64,000 nucleotides of DNA from Hydrogenophaga palleronii_A (GCF_031457455.1 NZ_JAVDWU010000015.1:35287-99286); one strand, 5' to 3'; positions 26,905 through 35,248 are shown, counted from the first letter of the stretch. Program-made: numbers and translations. The notes: generated by a model not told the origin, from the letters alone.

Positions 26905-27264
26905 GATGAATACTTTCTCTCAGCGCGATTTGACCGCAGTGATGCGTTGCGAATGCCGACGTCCGAAGCGAGAGACAAAAGCGGGATGTGATCGCGGCAC
27001 AAGGGAGCTTGCCGCGGACAAATCGAGTTCTTGCCTTACATGCCTTGTTGGCGGCATTGTGTTGGCGCACCGGTGGCAACTAGGAAGACCATTCGGCTAT
27101 CGTAGCTTCCGTGTCACCGACCAACAACCATGGAGGTTCGCGTCAGAGGTGCCACAAAACGTTCTGACGCCGCAGTATCTGGCCAGCTTGCAGGCTGAGC
27201 GAAGCACCCACTCAGGTCAGGTGAAAGAGCTAGGAAAGAAAGCAACGCAGCGAGAATTTCACGA

Positions 27265-27612
27265 ATGAAACCCAGGAGAACAGAAGCCCTGCTCGATTCG
27301 GCGTGGAGCAAGCGTCACCTGATTGTCGCAACTGCAATCTTGCTTGCGGTAGGTTTGTACGGATCGATGACAACCACCCCAGTTCGCAGCATTTTCCCCT
27401 ACGCTTTTGCCGCAGGCTTGGTCGCATGGAAACACGGCGTGGCAGCCGGATTTCTGTTTGCTGGATTGGGAACGCTGTCTGCACTAGCGACGGGCGCGTT
27501 CCCAAGCAACGAAGCCTTGCGAGGGCATGAGTTGGGAGAAGGTTTGTACACCTACCTGAAGCTTTCAGCCATTGTTCTGGGTGTAGCCCTCGGAAATCGC
27601 TTGAGACAGTGA
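27265..27612 (+). CDS. Small integral membrane protein
   Basis: This 115-residue protein has about three hydrophobic helices (LIVATAILLAVGLYGS; SIFPYAFAAGLVAWKHGVAA; TYLKLSAIVLGVALGN) and a short basic N-terminus. The helix spacing and the GVAAGFLFAGLGTL turn give the look of a small membrane-sensor or channel-like domain, but I cannot assign a family. It stands alone at the right end of the ion-transport segment, followed by decayed gene fragments. Confidence 0.6.
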   Translation: MKPRRTEALLDSAWSKRHLIVATAILLAVGLYGSMTTTPVRSIFPYAFAAGLVAWKHGVAAGFLFAGLGTLSALATGAFPSNEALRGHELGEGLYTYLKLSAIVLGVALGNRLRQ

Positions 27613-27753
27613 GCAGCCGTTGTTGGAACTGCAGCGTGCAGCTCTTCTGCACAGATCTCTGTCGGCTCCTGACCGGCAGCCCTGCGGGCCAGCCGCTCAC
27701 GCAGTCCGGACTTCTGATCCAAGCCACGACCTGGCACCTCTCAGGCGCATGCT

Positions 27754-27918
27754 ATGCGGCCCTCAACTCGATGGGAGACCATCGTGGAAATCACCTGCAC
27801 TGCCGTTAACCACGAGCCATGGAAAAAAAAGGGGAAGATCGTTGGACAGGAGGCACCCTTCAAGCTGCTGAAAGAAATCTGGGCGTTGCGCGTACGACAT
27901 CGACTTTCTGACGTTTGA
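27754..27918 (+). pseudogene. N-terminal remnant of a small tyrosine recombinase
   Basis: Fifty-four codons contain VNHEPWKKKGKIVGQ and APFKLLKEIWALRVR, which I recognise as the conserved start of a family of ~200-residue phage-type integrases common in proteobacteria (usual form KEIWAIRVRLQ). The frame stops soon after, so the catalytic part is missing. It marks a past insertion that was later deleted. Confidence 0.65.
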
Positions 27919-28006
27919 TGAGCTCTACGAGCGAAGCAGATTCATCGCGGAGGCAGCCACCTCAAGGCAGCAGCCAGCAGTGCCGCGTCTACTGCGCTAC
28001 CCATAG
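27890..28006 (+). pseudogene. C-terminal fragment, possibly of a Shedu-like nuclease
   Basis: In a second frame that begins exactly where the integrase remnant breaks off, the sequence reads YDIDFLTFDELYERSRFIAE. This resembles the ITFDELLDKLREIL tail of the Shedu-like protein at 13103-14632 and other DUF4263 or nuclease C-termini. No upstream part is present. The join of two partial genes suggests a deletion junction. Confidence 0.4.
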
Positions 28007-28225
28007 AACCGGGTTGCGGAGTGTGAGGAGCATTGCACTGAGGTCGGCTCCAGGTCGGCCACAGCCGATCACCTCGGGGGCGAGGAGTCGTTCTCAAAGC
28101 ACGACCAGGCTGGCATGTATTGAGAGGCCGATGACGGAGTTGCAGCGGTCGTTCGACCCCTCCATCCTCGAAAGACAGGTGACCGCGGCGGCAGACATTC
28201 AAGCGTTTCAGGTCACCGGCAGCAA

Positions 28226-28273
28226 CCAGCCTTGAACCGACTTTGCGAAACCGAGAGGCAGCAGTGCAGCGGT
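28226..28273. repeat. Dispersed 48-nt repeat, copy 2
   Basis: This is the partner of 16647-16694 in the same orientation, with three mismatches near the centre. It lies in a gene-poor stretch (28007-28564) where I can support no coding sequence. Confidence 0.75.
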
Positions 28274-28564
28274 CTCTGCCCTTCATGATGTCCGTGTTGG
28301 CGACTTTCTTGCTCGATTTTTTTGAGCAACGCGCCACGAAACAGATGTAGTACGACAGAGGTTTCAGCGGGGTGTGGCTCGGTCATCCAACCCGATCCAT
28401 TGAAGAGTGCAGACGCTCGCAGGAGCGGGTGTGTGCCCTGAACTTTTAGCACCCGCATTCAGTTTTTGGTCCTCGACCGCTGCATTTCCCCACTGAGCAC
28501 TAGCATCAAAGGAAATGAAGTGGTTCGCTACCATCACAACATTCCAGAACAACAGGATTGAGGG

Positions 28565-29116
28565 ATGAGCATTGAGACCTTCTTGATCGAGTGGGCTGCA
28601 CGGGAAGTCGTCAAAGTCTTTGAGAGGTCGAAGGCCGCGGGGATTGCCTTCGTCATCACAGTGATTGCCATGTCCATTGGTCTGGGTGTCTTTGCCTTCA
28701 ACTTCGGCAAGGGTCTGGCCGAGCGCGAGAAGGTGGCGAGGCTCGCTTCTGCCCCGATCCAGAGCGAGCGCGACCTGGCCGAAGCTTTACGAGCCATCTC
28801 CGACTACTCCGAGCGCAAAGCCCAAGAGGCCCGGGACACGGCAGCAGAGGCCCAACGCGCTCAATTAGTCCTCGAAGAATCGAAGAAGCAGGCTGAACAC
28901 TTCAGCTCCATCGCAGCGACCAACAAGAGTGCGGTAGAGGCGATCTTCCGGGAGCAGGACGCACGGGCCGAGCAAAGCTTCTGGAAGGTGCAGTGGTTCG
29001 GCTTCCTCGTGGGCATCCTCAGCACCTTCGCAACGATGGGAATGATTTGGGTGGGCAGGAAAGCACGAGCCCTTTGGAAGGCCGGACACCCAACCGACCC
29101 GGGGATTCCCGGCTGA
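28565..29116 (+). CDS. Two-helix membrane protein with coiled coil
   Basis: In this 183-residue protein, a first membrane helix lies at about residues 25-46 (GIAFVITVIAMSIGLGVFAF). A long charged helical region follows at about 50-140 (SERKAQEARDTAAEAQRA), predicted by eye to form a coiled coil. A second membrane helix lies near 147-165 (FGFLVGILSTFATMGMIWVG). The coiled coil would lie between two anchors on the same side of the membrane. I recognise no family. It lies alone near the tRNA-Arg end of the accessory region. The 390 bp after it (29117-29508) hold only a small hairpin near 29406-29425. Confidence 0.6.
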   Translation: MSIETFLIEWAAREVVKVFERSKAAGIAFVITVIAMSIGLGVFAFNFGKGLAEREKVARLASAPIQSERDLAEALRAISDYSERKAQEARDTAAEAQRAQLVLEESKKQAEHFSSIAATNKSAVEAIFREQDARAEQSFWKVQWFGFLVGILSTFATMGMIWVGRKARALWKAGHPTDPGIPG

Positions 29117-29508
29117 CCCCTCCGAGCGATGCGAGCCACACGGGAACCACGGGCCAGAGACGGGCACTAATTTTCTGAGAGATGGTTTCCTAATCGGGGG
29201 TTATAGGGTTTTAATTTCAGACGAAGCGCCTGGTTGGGCATGGGCCTCCACCACCGCCAGCTGGCTGTCCGGCGCAGAGCGGTCGAATCAACCAGCACAC
29301 GCGAACCTTTTATTGCGTGGCGGAGGAGGAAACACAAGGAAGCTTACGTTCACCTAGTACCTGCTTCTGCCATGGAGGAGGACTTCAGGCTAAGAGGTTC
29401 AGTGTCCGGGAATGCTGCTTCCCGGGCAATCAGATTTGGGAACAGATCGTTCAGGCCATGAGCGCTATGGTCAAAAGCGGCTCAGAAAACCAAAGATCTC
29501 ATACGTAT

Positions 29509-29537
29509 TGGGCCACGCATGGGCCATAGGTGGGCCA
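29509..29537. repeat. Three TGGGCCA iterons at 11-bp spacing
   Basis: TGGGCCA occurs at 29509-29515, 29520-29526 and 29531-29537, one DNA turn apart, and an inverted copy (TGGCCCA) lies at 29568-29574. They are about 135 bp from the 3' end of the tRNA-Arg gene, where integrase arm-type sites would be expected. The function is inferred. Confidence 0.5.
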
Positions 29538-29671
29538 TGAGGCTGGGACGTATATCGCCATGACTCTTGGCCCATGTGCATGGTGAGCCCACGGCCACGG
29601 CAGCTACCGCGTCGAAGAAAGCACCTGGACTGTGGCGCGGGCCATGAGCAACCCACGTAAGTCGTTGATTT

Positions 29672-29747
29672 TGGTGCGGCTGGCGGGGATCGAACCCACG
29701 ACCCTTGGCTTCGGAGGCCAATACTCTATCCACTGAGCTACAGCCGC
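29672..29747 (-). tRNA. tRNA-Arg (anticodon CCG)
   Basis: The reverse strand folds as a complete tRNA: acceptor arms GCGGCTG and CAGCCGC, a D arm with AGCTCAGTGGATAGAGT, an anticodon stem TTGGC/GCCAA around the loop CTCCGAA (anticodon CCG), a T arm with GGGTTCGATCCC and an encoded CCA end (29672-29674). It decodes CGG. The gene borders the accessory region, which lies on its 3' side. Confidence 0.95.
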
Positions 29748-29802
29748 ATGCTGTACGGAGACCAATAGTCTAGCTGTTGCGATCTTTTCCGATGACGACA
29801 AC

Positions 29803-29842
29803 CTTCGGAGGCCAATACTCTATCCACTGAGCTACAGCCGCA
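29803..29842 (-). repeat. Duplicated 5' half of tRNA-Arg(CCG)
   Basis: These 40 nt are identical to 29709-29748, the 5' half of the adjacent tRNA gene through the anticodon loop. The 3' half is missing, so this is not a functional tRNA. The break at the anticodon loop is where tyrosine integrases often recombine, so this is probably a leftover attachment site. Confidence 0.85.
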
Positions 29843-29899
29843 ACCCGACCGATTCTATCAGGCGAGGGTGTTCCGCAAGGGCGCCGAAGGGCTGCTCGT

Positions 29900-29905
29900 T
29901 ATAAT
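29900..29905 (+). promoter_or_regulatory. Candidate -10 box for cytochrome c gene
   Basis: A perfect TATAAT lies 78 bp before the cytochrome start. No good -35 element lies 16-18 bp upstream, so an activator may be needed or the match may be chance. Confidence 0.35.
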
Positions 29906-29982
29906 CGAGGGCTGTTCGCCGAAAGCGGCCCCAGCCGACCGAAGCACCATCCAGGCCCCGAATCGCCACCCTTGAGGAAACC

Positions 29983-30843
29983 ATGAGCGACCACGCGCAC
30001 GAATCTCACACCGGCCCGATCAAGACGCCCGCACAGTTGCTGTGGACGTCGTTCTTCGCTTTCGTGGCCCCCATTTTCATCATCATCGGCCTGGTGTATT
30101 TCGTCACCTCGGGCGACAAGCCGGCGGCGGGCGCGGTTGACATGGAGCTGGCGATTGCCCAGCGCATCCAGCCCGTCGGTTCTGTTGAACTGCGGGATGC
30201 GAACCGCCCGCTCCAGGCTGGCGATGCGGTCTACAAGGCCCAGTGCGCCGCCTGTCACGAAGCAGGTGTGGCGGGTGCACCCAAGTTCGGCGACGCCGGT
30301 GCCTGGGCTGCGCGCATCGGCACTGGCTATGAAGCGCTGCTGAACTCCGTGCTCAAAGGCAAGGGTGCCATGGGCGCCCAGGGTGGTGGTGCATTCAGCG
30401 ACGTCGAGATCGGCCGTGCCGTGGTTCACATTGCCAATGCAGGGGGTGCCAGTTTTACGGAGCCTCAAGCCCCCGCGGCTGAAGAAGCAGCTGCGGCTGA
30501 GCCCGCAGCTGCAGCAGCCCCTGAAGCACCGGCTGCCGCCCCCGCCACCGAGGTGGCAGCAGCTCCGGCAGCAGCAGCTGCACCTGCATCAGCCACCGTG
30601 GCAGCAGGTGGTGGCGAAGCGCTCTACAAGCAGGCCTGCACGGTTTGCCACGCTGCTGGTGTGGCAGGCGCGCCCAAGCTGGGTGACAAGGCCGCCTGGT
30701 CGGCCCGTCTGGGCCTGGGTGTTGATGGCCTCACCGCCAGTGTGATCAAGGGCAAGGGCGCCATGCCGCCCAAAGGTGGCTCGGCCGCTTCTGACGCAGA
30801 GATTCAGGCCGCTGTGCAATACATGCTGGCCACCGTTCAGTAA
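29983..30843 (+). CDS. Dihaem c5-type cytochrome, membrane-anchored
   Basis: The first 20 residues are cytoplasmic, and a membrane helix follows at about 21-42 (WTSFFAFVAPIFIIIGLVYF), which anchors the protein to the inner membrane. Two c5-type haem domains lie in the periplasm: CAACH at 88-92 and CTVCH near 222-226, each with a later GAM loop supplying the Met ligand (KGKGAMGAQ; KGKGAMPPK). An Ala/Pro/Glu linker of about 40 residues joins them. Internal similarity between the halves points to domain duplication. It should carry electrons to a terminal oxidase. A strong terminator follows, so the gene is monocistronic. Confidence 0.93.
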   Translation: MSDHAHESHTGPIKTPAQLLWTSFFAFVAPIFIIIGLVYFVTSGDKPAAGAVDMELAIAQRIQPVGSVELRDANRPLQAGDAVYKAQCAACHEAGVAGAPKFGDAGAWAARIGTGYEALLNSVLKGKGAMGAQGGGAFSDVEIGRAVVHIANAGGASFTEPQAPAAEEAAAAEPAAAAAPEAPAAAPATEVAAAPAAAAAPASATVAAGGGEALYKQACTVCHAAGVAGAPKLGDKAAWSARLGLGVDGLTASVIKGKGAMPPKGGSAASDAEIQAAVQYMLATVQ

Positions 30844-30872
30844 CGCACCGATACGGCTCCGCCGCCAAACTG

Positions 30873-30898
30873 AAGGCCCGCTATCGCGGGCCTTTTTC
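30873..30898 (+). terminator. Rho-independent terminator of cytochrome c5 gene
   Basis: Nine-bp arms AAGGCCCGC and GCGGGCCTT (30873-30881 and 30886-30894) close a TATC loop and are followed by a T run. Confidence 0.85.
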
Positions 30899-30952
30899 TT
30901 TGCGCGTCTGACCCGCCCCGTTCTGCGCCGATGCTGAACTCAGCCGCTGGCG

Positions 30953-31510
30953 TCAGGCCTTGCTCTGGGCTCTGCGCTGAGGACTGGGTTCGAAACCAAA
31001 GCGCCCGGGCAGATCGACCGCACGCACCGTCTCTGGCTGCCAGCGGCCTGCGTCGACATGATCGGCCGCCAGCAGCATGTCGGCGGTATGCACCAAACCG
31101 AAACCCACATCGGTGGCCAGGTAGAGGTGACCAGCTTCATCGACCAGCACGGACTGCACCTGCGCCGGTTCTCCGGTGTGGGCGTGCACGCTGCCATCGG
31201 CACTCAGGCGCCAGACAAAGGGCGCGGCTTCCAGTTCCACATACACGCGTTGCGGACCGTTCTGGAAGAACCACATGCCGCTGTCGTCGGCTGCGTAGTT
31301 GCGCTGGATGAAGTCCACCAGTTTGTCGTGCCGGAGCAGCGAGCCTTTGCTGGGCGTCACGTCTTCACCAGGAAGCGCCGCGAAAGGACCCATCGCCTGG
31401 ATGCGGTCGTCGCGCATGTACCACTGGCCCCGCGCGTCCAGGCCAAGCCAACCATAACAATGGGGCACGTTAGGCCATTTGGCCATGGCGGCCTTGACGA
31501 TTTCGTCCAT
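30953..31510 (-). CDS. Conserved betaproteobacterial protein of unknown function
   Basis: I start at MDEIVKAAMAKWPNVPHCYG (ATG 31510, with CAGGAG upstream), giving 185 residues; the longer frame from 31600 would overlap the hydrolase gene. The beginning is characteristic of a family seen in many Burkholderiales and carrying a DUF29xx-type label; I am not sure of the number. Later blocks GSLLRHDKLVDFIQRNY and MWFFQNGPQRVYVELE look like one compact beta-rich domain. There is no signal peptide. It follows the alpha/beta hydrolase on the same strand, 17 bp away, so the two are probably co-transcribed. Confidence 0.8.
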   Translation of the reverse strand: MDEIVKAAMAKWPNVPHCYGWLGLDARGQWYMRDDRIQAMGPFAALPGEDVTPSKGSLLRHDKLVDFIQRNYAADDSGMWFFQNGPQRVYVELEAAPFVWRLSADGSVHAHTGEPAQVQSVLVDEAGHLYLATDVGFGLVHTADMLLAADHVDAGRWQPETVRAVDLPGRFGFEPSPQRRAQSKA

Positions 31511-31527
31511 GGGGCGTTGCTCCTGGC

Positions 31528-32574
31528 TTATAGGTGTTTCATCAACCATTGGCCAACGGCTTCCGGCATGGCACGCACGTGGCCGGGAAGCCCCAGCCAC
31601 CCTGCCGCTGGCGCCGGAAAGCCAACGTGCCCGCCCTGCTCAGGTTGCCACAAGCAGACACTGTGGCTCACTTCGGCCTTTTTGGGAAGCGACTCCGCCG
31701 GCACGAACGGATCGTTGCGTGCGTTGAGCGCCAGCGCCGGTATCCGCACGTCCCGCAGCAGGGGCTTGGCCGATGCGCGCGCCCAGTAGTCGTCGGTGTT
31801 CTTGAAACCGTGCAGTGGCGCGGTGAAGACATTGTCGAATGCATACAGATCGCGAGCTGCCATCAATGCGGTGCGATCAAACAGCCCCGGGTGTTGTTCC
31901 AGCTTCTTCAACGCCTTGGGCACCATGGAGGCCAGAAACATGCGGGTGTAGACCCAGCGATTGAACCCCTTGCCGATGGCATGCCCGCCTGCGGCCAGAT
32001 CCAGTGGCGAACAGACGGCCGCCACGGCCTTCACCTGCGTGGGCACCGTGCTGCCCTTTTCGCCTGCCCAACGCAGTAAGGCATTGCCCCCCAGCGAGAC
32101 GCCCACCGCCAGAATGGAACGCCGGGGATTCGCTGCAACAAAGCGGTTCAGGATCCAGTCCACCTCGGCGTGGTCGCCAGAGTGGTACGCGCGGGGCGCG
32201 TGATTGAGTTCACCCGAGCAGCCCCGGAAGTGGGGCACCGCACAGGCGATGCCTCGCGTCGAGGCGAAGTCAGCGAAGGCCACAGCGTACTGGCTGGCCG
32301 ATGAGCCCTCCAGTCCATGAAACAGCACCAGCAATGGCGCGTCAACCCCCACAGTGTGGCAGGTCTGGTCCACATCGATGAAATCGCCATCGGGCGTGGT
32401 CCAGCGTTCGCGGGTCCATGCCGGGCGGATGCCTCCGTGATTCTGGGCGCAGCGCGCAGCCCAGATGGTCTGGGCATGCCCACCTGGCAACCACCATGGC
32501 GGGCTGTAACGCCATGGGGGATCTGCGAGGCTTTCATCCAGAAAGCGCATTTGGTCTGAAGACATGCCATGCAT
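31528..32574 (-). CDS. YheT-family alpha/beta hydrolase
   Basis: The protein has about 348 residues. The hallmarks of the YheT/EMB8 hydrolases are present: PPWWLPGGHAQTIWAA near the start, the oxyanion segment LLVLFHGLEGSSAS, the conserved FRGCSGE and HSGDHAEVDWIL, and the nucleophile elbow VGVSLGGN with its Ser. The His of the triad should be in GGHVGFP near the C-terminus. The substrate is an ester or lipid of unknown kind. A TTG 6 bp upstream is an alternative start. The gene starts just past the stop of the SnoaL-like gene, so the two are linked. Confidence 0.88.
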   Translation of the reverse strand: MHGMSSDQMRFLDESLADPPWRYSPPWWLPGGHAQTIWAARCAQNHGGIRPAWTRERWTTPDGDFIDVDQTCHTVGVDAPLLVLFHGLEGSSASQYAVAFADFASTRGIACAVPHFRGCSGELNHAPRAYHSGDHAEVDWILNRFVAANPRRSILAVGVSLGGNALLRWAGEKGSTVPTQVKAVAAVCSPLDLAAGGHAIGKGFNRWVYTRMFLASMVPKALKKLEQHPGLFDRTALMAARDLYAFDNVFTAPLHGFKNTDDYWARASAKPLLRDVRIPALALNARNDPFVPAESLPKKAEVSHSVCLWQPEQGGHVGFPAPAAGWLGLPGHVRAMPEAVGQWLMKHL

Positions 32575-32576
32575 GT

Positions 32577-33014
32577 TCAATGCAGCAAAGGTTTGGCGGT
32601 CGTGACCTCAAGTGGCTCGGTGCGCGAGCCCGGGCTGGCGTGATGCGCAACGAGGCGCCAGCCCTGTGCGGTTTTGGCGTACACATTGGTGGCCACGACC
32701 CAGGCGTGTTGCGGGCCGTCGTCGCTCATGATTTCCACCCGCTCCACCACGCTGTGCACACTGAAATGCCCCGCATCCAGCCGGCGGACTTTTTCCGGGT
32801 GGGCCAGAACGGCGCCATTGGCGAACATGGCGTCAAACGTAGCGCGGATGGCTGAGTGGCCCACCACGCGGGGGCCGCCGGGTTGCACACACACGATTTC
32901 GTCGTCGTCTGCCCAGCAGGCCATGAGTCGGTCGATGTCGGCGTGCTGGAGGGCATCGTAGAAGGCGGTTTCGGTGTCGTCCGCGGTACCTGGGGGCATT
33001 TTCGGTTTGCGCAT
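32577..33014 (-). CDS. SnoaL/NTF2-like protein
   Basis: This protein of about 145 residues has the NTF2-like fold of the SnoaL and ketosteroid-isomerase group: ETAFYDALQHADIDRLMACW, then DDEIVCVQPGGPRVVGHSAI, and a closing strand WRLVAHHAS. Members range from isomerases to small-ligand binders, and the activity here is unknown. I use the ATG at 33014, because the longer frame to 33131 reads poorly. An inner ATG at 32999 is possible. Confidence 0.8.
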   Translation of the reverse strand: MRKPKMPPGTADDTETAFYDALQHADIDRLMACWADDDEIVCVQPGGPRVVGHSAIRATFDAMFANGAVLAHPEKVRRLDAGHFSVHSVVERVEIMSDDGPQHAWVVATNVYAKTAQGWRLVAHHASPGSRTEPLEVTTAKPLLH

Positions 33015-33157
33015 GCGGTGTATTCTGCAGCCTGTGGGCCGTTGCCAGACAATGGTGCCGATTGTTGCTGTGCGCACTTTGCGCATGTGGCCAGTCGCAA
33101 GGCACGTTGCACACACGGATTGTTTGTCCATTGAGGCCGTCTGGCCGGGGAGGTTTC

Positions 33158-33766
33158 ATGCGCTTGTCTGTCCGTTCATTGGGTGTCTGGGCAACGGCTT
33201 TTTTGCTGGCAGTGGGCCTGAGTGGCTGCGGCTACAACGACTTTCAGAAACTTGACGAGCAGAGTCAGTCGGCCTGGGCCGAGGTTTTGAACCAGTACCA
33301 GCGCAGGGCGGACCTGATTCCCAACATCGTGGCCACCGTCAAAGGCGAGGCCAACTTCGAACAGGAGACCCTGACCCGGGTGATCGAGGCCCGCTCCAAG
33401 GCCACCTCGATCCAGATGACGCCCGAAATGCTGAACAACCCCGCCGCCATGCAGCAGTTCCAGGCGGCGCAGGGCGAGATCTCGAGTGCACTGAGTCGGC
33501 TCATGGTGGTGGTCGAGCAGTACCCCAACCTGAAGGCCAACCAGGGCTTCAGCGATTTGCGCGTGCAACTCGAAGGCACAGAGAACCGCATCACCGTGGC
33601 GCGCAACCGCTACATCGAGGCCATCCAGGCCTACAACGTGCTGGCCCGCAGCTTTCCGACCAACCTGACGGCCATGGTGTTTGGTTACCAGCCCAAGGCC
33701 AATTTCCAGGTGCAGAATGAAGCGGCGATTTCATCGCCGCCGACGGTGGACTTCAACAAGCAATGA
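33158..33766 (+). CDS. lemA: LemA-family lipoprotein
   Basis: GGGGAGG precedes the ATG at 33158. The first 24 residues are a lipoprotein signal with the lipobox LSGC (Cys24), then the LemA start GYNDFQKLDEQSQSAWAEVL and the helical hairpin NQYQRRADLIPNIVATVKG. The C-terminal block RNRYIEAIQAYNVLARSFP is typical. LemA proteins form long antiparallel helices and are often encoded with TPM-domain proteins, as here. The stop overlaps the next start (ATGA). The function is not well defined; envelope maintenance is commonly suggested. Confidence 0.92.
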   Translation: MRLSVRSLGVWATAFLLAVGLSGCGYNDFQKLDEQSQSAWAEVLNQYQRRADLIPNIVATVKGEANFEQETLTRVIEARSKATSIQMTPEMLNNPAAMQQFQAAQGEISSALSRLMVVVEQYPNLKANQGFSDLRVQLEGTENRITVARNRYIEAIQAYNVLARSFPTNLTAMVFGYQPKANFQVQNEAAISSPPTVDFNKQ

Positions 33767-34695
33767 GCTTTTTCCGGGCATCCGACATGCGTTGGGGGCG
33801 TCACGGTGTGGTGGGTCTGGTGCTGGGGTTTTGTGCCCTCATGGCCTTCATGGCCATCGCCCAGGGCGTGCAGCCGGTGCCCGAGTTGCGTGCCCGCATC
33901 ATGGACCAGACCGGCACGCTGGATGCGGCCGGTCTCGCACGCATTGAACGCAAGCTGGAAGCTTTCGAGCAGGCCAGGGGCTCCCAGGTCGTGGTGCTGA
34001 TCGTGGACACCACCGAGCCTGAAGACATTGCCGACTACACCCAGCGGCTGGGTGATGCCTGGAAGATCGGCCGCAAAGACGTCGGCGATGGGGTGCTCTT
34101 TGTGGTCGCCAAAAACGACAGGCGCTTGCGCATCGCAACCACCAAGTCGCTGGAAGGCGCCATTCCCGATCTGATGGCCCGTCGCATCATCGATCAGGTG
34201 GTCACGCCTGCGTTTCGCAACGGAGACTTTGCTAGCGGCATTGAGGCTGGCGTTGACCACATCCTCGCCCGTATCACCGGTGAAGAGCTGCCGCTGCCTC
34301 AGGCAAAGAAGCAGGCCGCCGGTTCTGGGTGGATGGACCTGCTGATCTTCATGGTGTTTGCTGTGCCCATTGTGTCGGCTGTGTTGCGCAGCCTCTTCGG
34401 CAACAAGATCGGCACCTTGCTGACCGGCGTCGGATCTGGCGGCCTGGCCTGGTTGCTGACTTCTGTGTTCTGGATTGCGGCAGGCGCCGGGCTGCTGGGC
34501 ATGCTGGCGGCCCTGTTTCTTCAGCACCTTCCGGCACAGGCCACCTCCGGGGGTGGCCGTGGCGGGCGTGGCGGTGGCTGGGGTGGACACGGCGGTGGAT
34601 TCGGTGGCGGCCTTGGCGGCGGGCGCGGCGGTGGCGGCTTCAGCTCTGGCGGTGGCGGCAACTTCGGTGGCGGCGGCGCCTCCGGCAGCTGGTGA
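33763..34695 (+). CDS. TPM-domain membrane protein (YgcG-like)
   Basis: In this 310-residue protein, an N-terminal hydrophobic segment (VVGLVLGFCALMAFMAIAQG) acts as a signal. The TPM domain follows at about 45-165 (IMDQTGTLDAAGLARIERKL, RKDVGDGVLFVVAKNDRRLR). Two membrane helices lie near 195-250, and a Gly-rich tail with GGRGGGW-type repeats covers the last ~50 residues. The TPM fold acts in Photosystem II repair in plants and is of unclear use in bacteria. It is coupled to lemA by an ATGA overlap. Confidence 0.9.
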   Translation: MSFFRASDMRWGRHGVVGLVLGFCALMAFMAIAQGVQPVPELRARIMDQTGTLDAAGLARIERKLEAFEQARGSQVVVLIVDTTEPEDIADYTQRLGDAWKIGRKDVGDGVLFVVAKNDRRLRIATTKSLEGAIPDLMARRIIDQVVTPAFRNGDFASGIEAGVDHILARITGEELPLPQAKKQAAGSGWMDLLIFMVFAVPIVSAVLRSLFGNKIGTLLTGVGSGGLAWLLTSVFWIAAGAGLLGMLAALFLQHLPAQATSGGGRGGRGGGWGGHGGGFGGGLGGGRGGGGFSSGGGGNFGGGGASGSW

Positions 34696-34708
34696 TCGGG
34701 CCGGCACC

Positions 34709-35248
34709 ATGAACAAGTTGCTTCGGTTGATCAAGCACCGTTGGTTGGATGCATCAGACGCCCGGCGGGTGGTGCCAGACGACATGGCCGAGCGGCTGAC
34801 TCAGCGGGTCACGGCCAGCGAACAGCGCCACACGGGCGAGATTCGTCTGTGCGTGGAAGCGGCGCTGCCCACGGCTGATCTGTGGCGCATTTCGCCTGAC
34901 ACCCCATTGACTCAGGTGGTGCGTGAGCGGGCGCTTGAATGGTTTGGGCGTTTGGGCATCTGGGACACCGAAGACAACAACGGTGTGCTGATCTACCTGC
35001 TGCTGGCAGAGCACACCATTGAAATCGTGGCCGATCGCGGGCTCGCGCGTCGCGTGCCCGCGAATGCCTGGAACGACATGGTGGCTCGCCTGGGTGAGCA
35101 GCTTCGAAAAGGCGCCTTCGAGGATGGCCTGACCTCCGCCATGTCGGAAGTGTCGGCTTGCCTGGTCGCCCATTTTCCAGTCAAGCCGGACGCGGCTGCC
35201 AGCGTCGTTCCACCCAATCAGTTGCCCGATTGCGTCGTCCGGGTTTGA
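34709..35248 (+). CDS. Second TPM-domain protein, soluble
   Basis: This 179-residue protein starts at ATG 34709, 13 bp after the previous gene. It is a single TPM-like domain (QRHTGEIRLCVEAALP, LGIWDTEDNNGVLIYLLLAE, IEIVADRGLARRVPANAW) without signal peptide or membrane helix. The lemA-TPM-TPM order with one membrane-bound and one soluble TPM protein recurs in betaproteobacteria. The larger ORF that starts at 34475 is only an upstream extension in frame through the Gly-rich coding region. Confidence 0.85.
   Translation: MNKLLRLIKHRWLDASDARRVVPDDMAERLTQRVTASEQRHTGEIRLCVEAALPTADLWRISPDTPLTQVVRERALEWFGRLGIWDTEDNNGVLIYLLLAEHTIEIVADRGLARRVPANAWNDMVARLGEQLRKGAFEDGLTSAMSEVSACLVAHFPVKPDAAASVVPPNQLPDCVVRV

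Noticed and set aside
29509..29537. CRISPR array
   Set aside because: Only three 7-nt units with 4-nt spacers; no CRISPR-like repeat and spacer lengths were seen anywhere in the window and no cas genes were found.
29803..29842. Second tRNA-Arg gene
   Set aside because: Only the 5' half is present, with no T arm or acceptor 3' strand, so it is recorded as a repeat.
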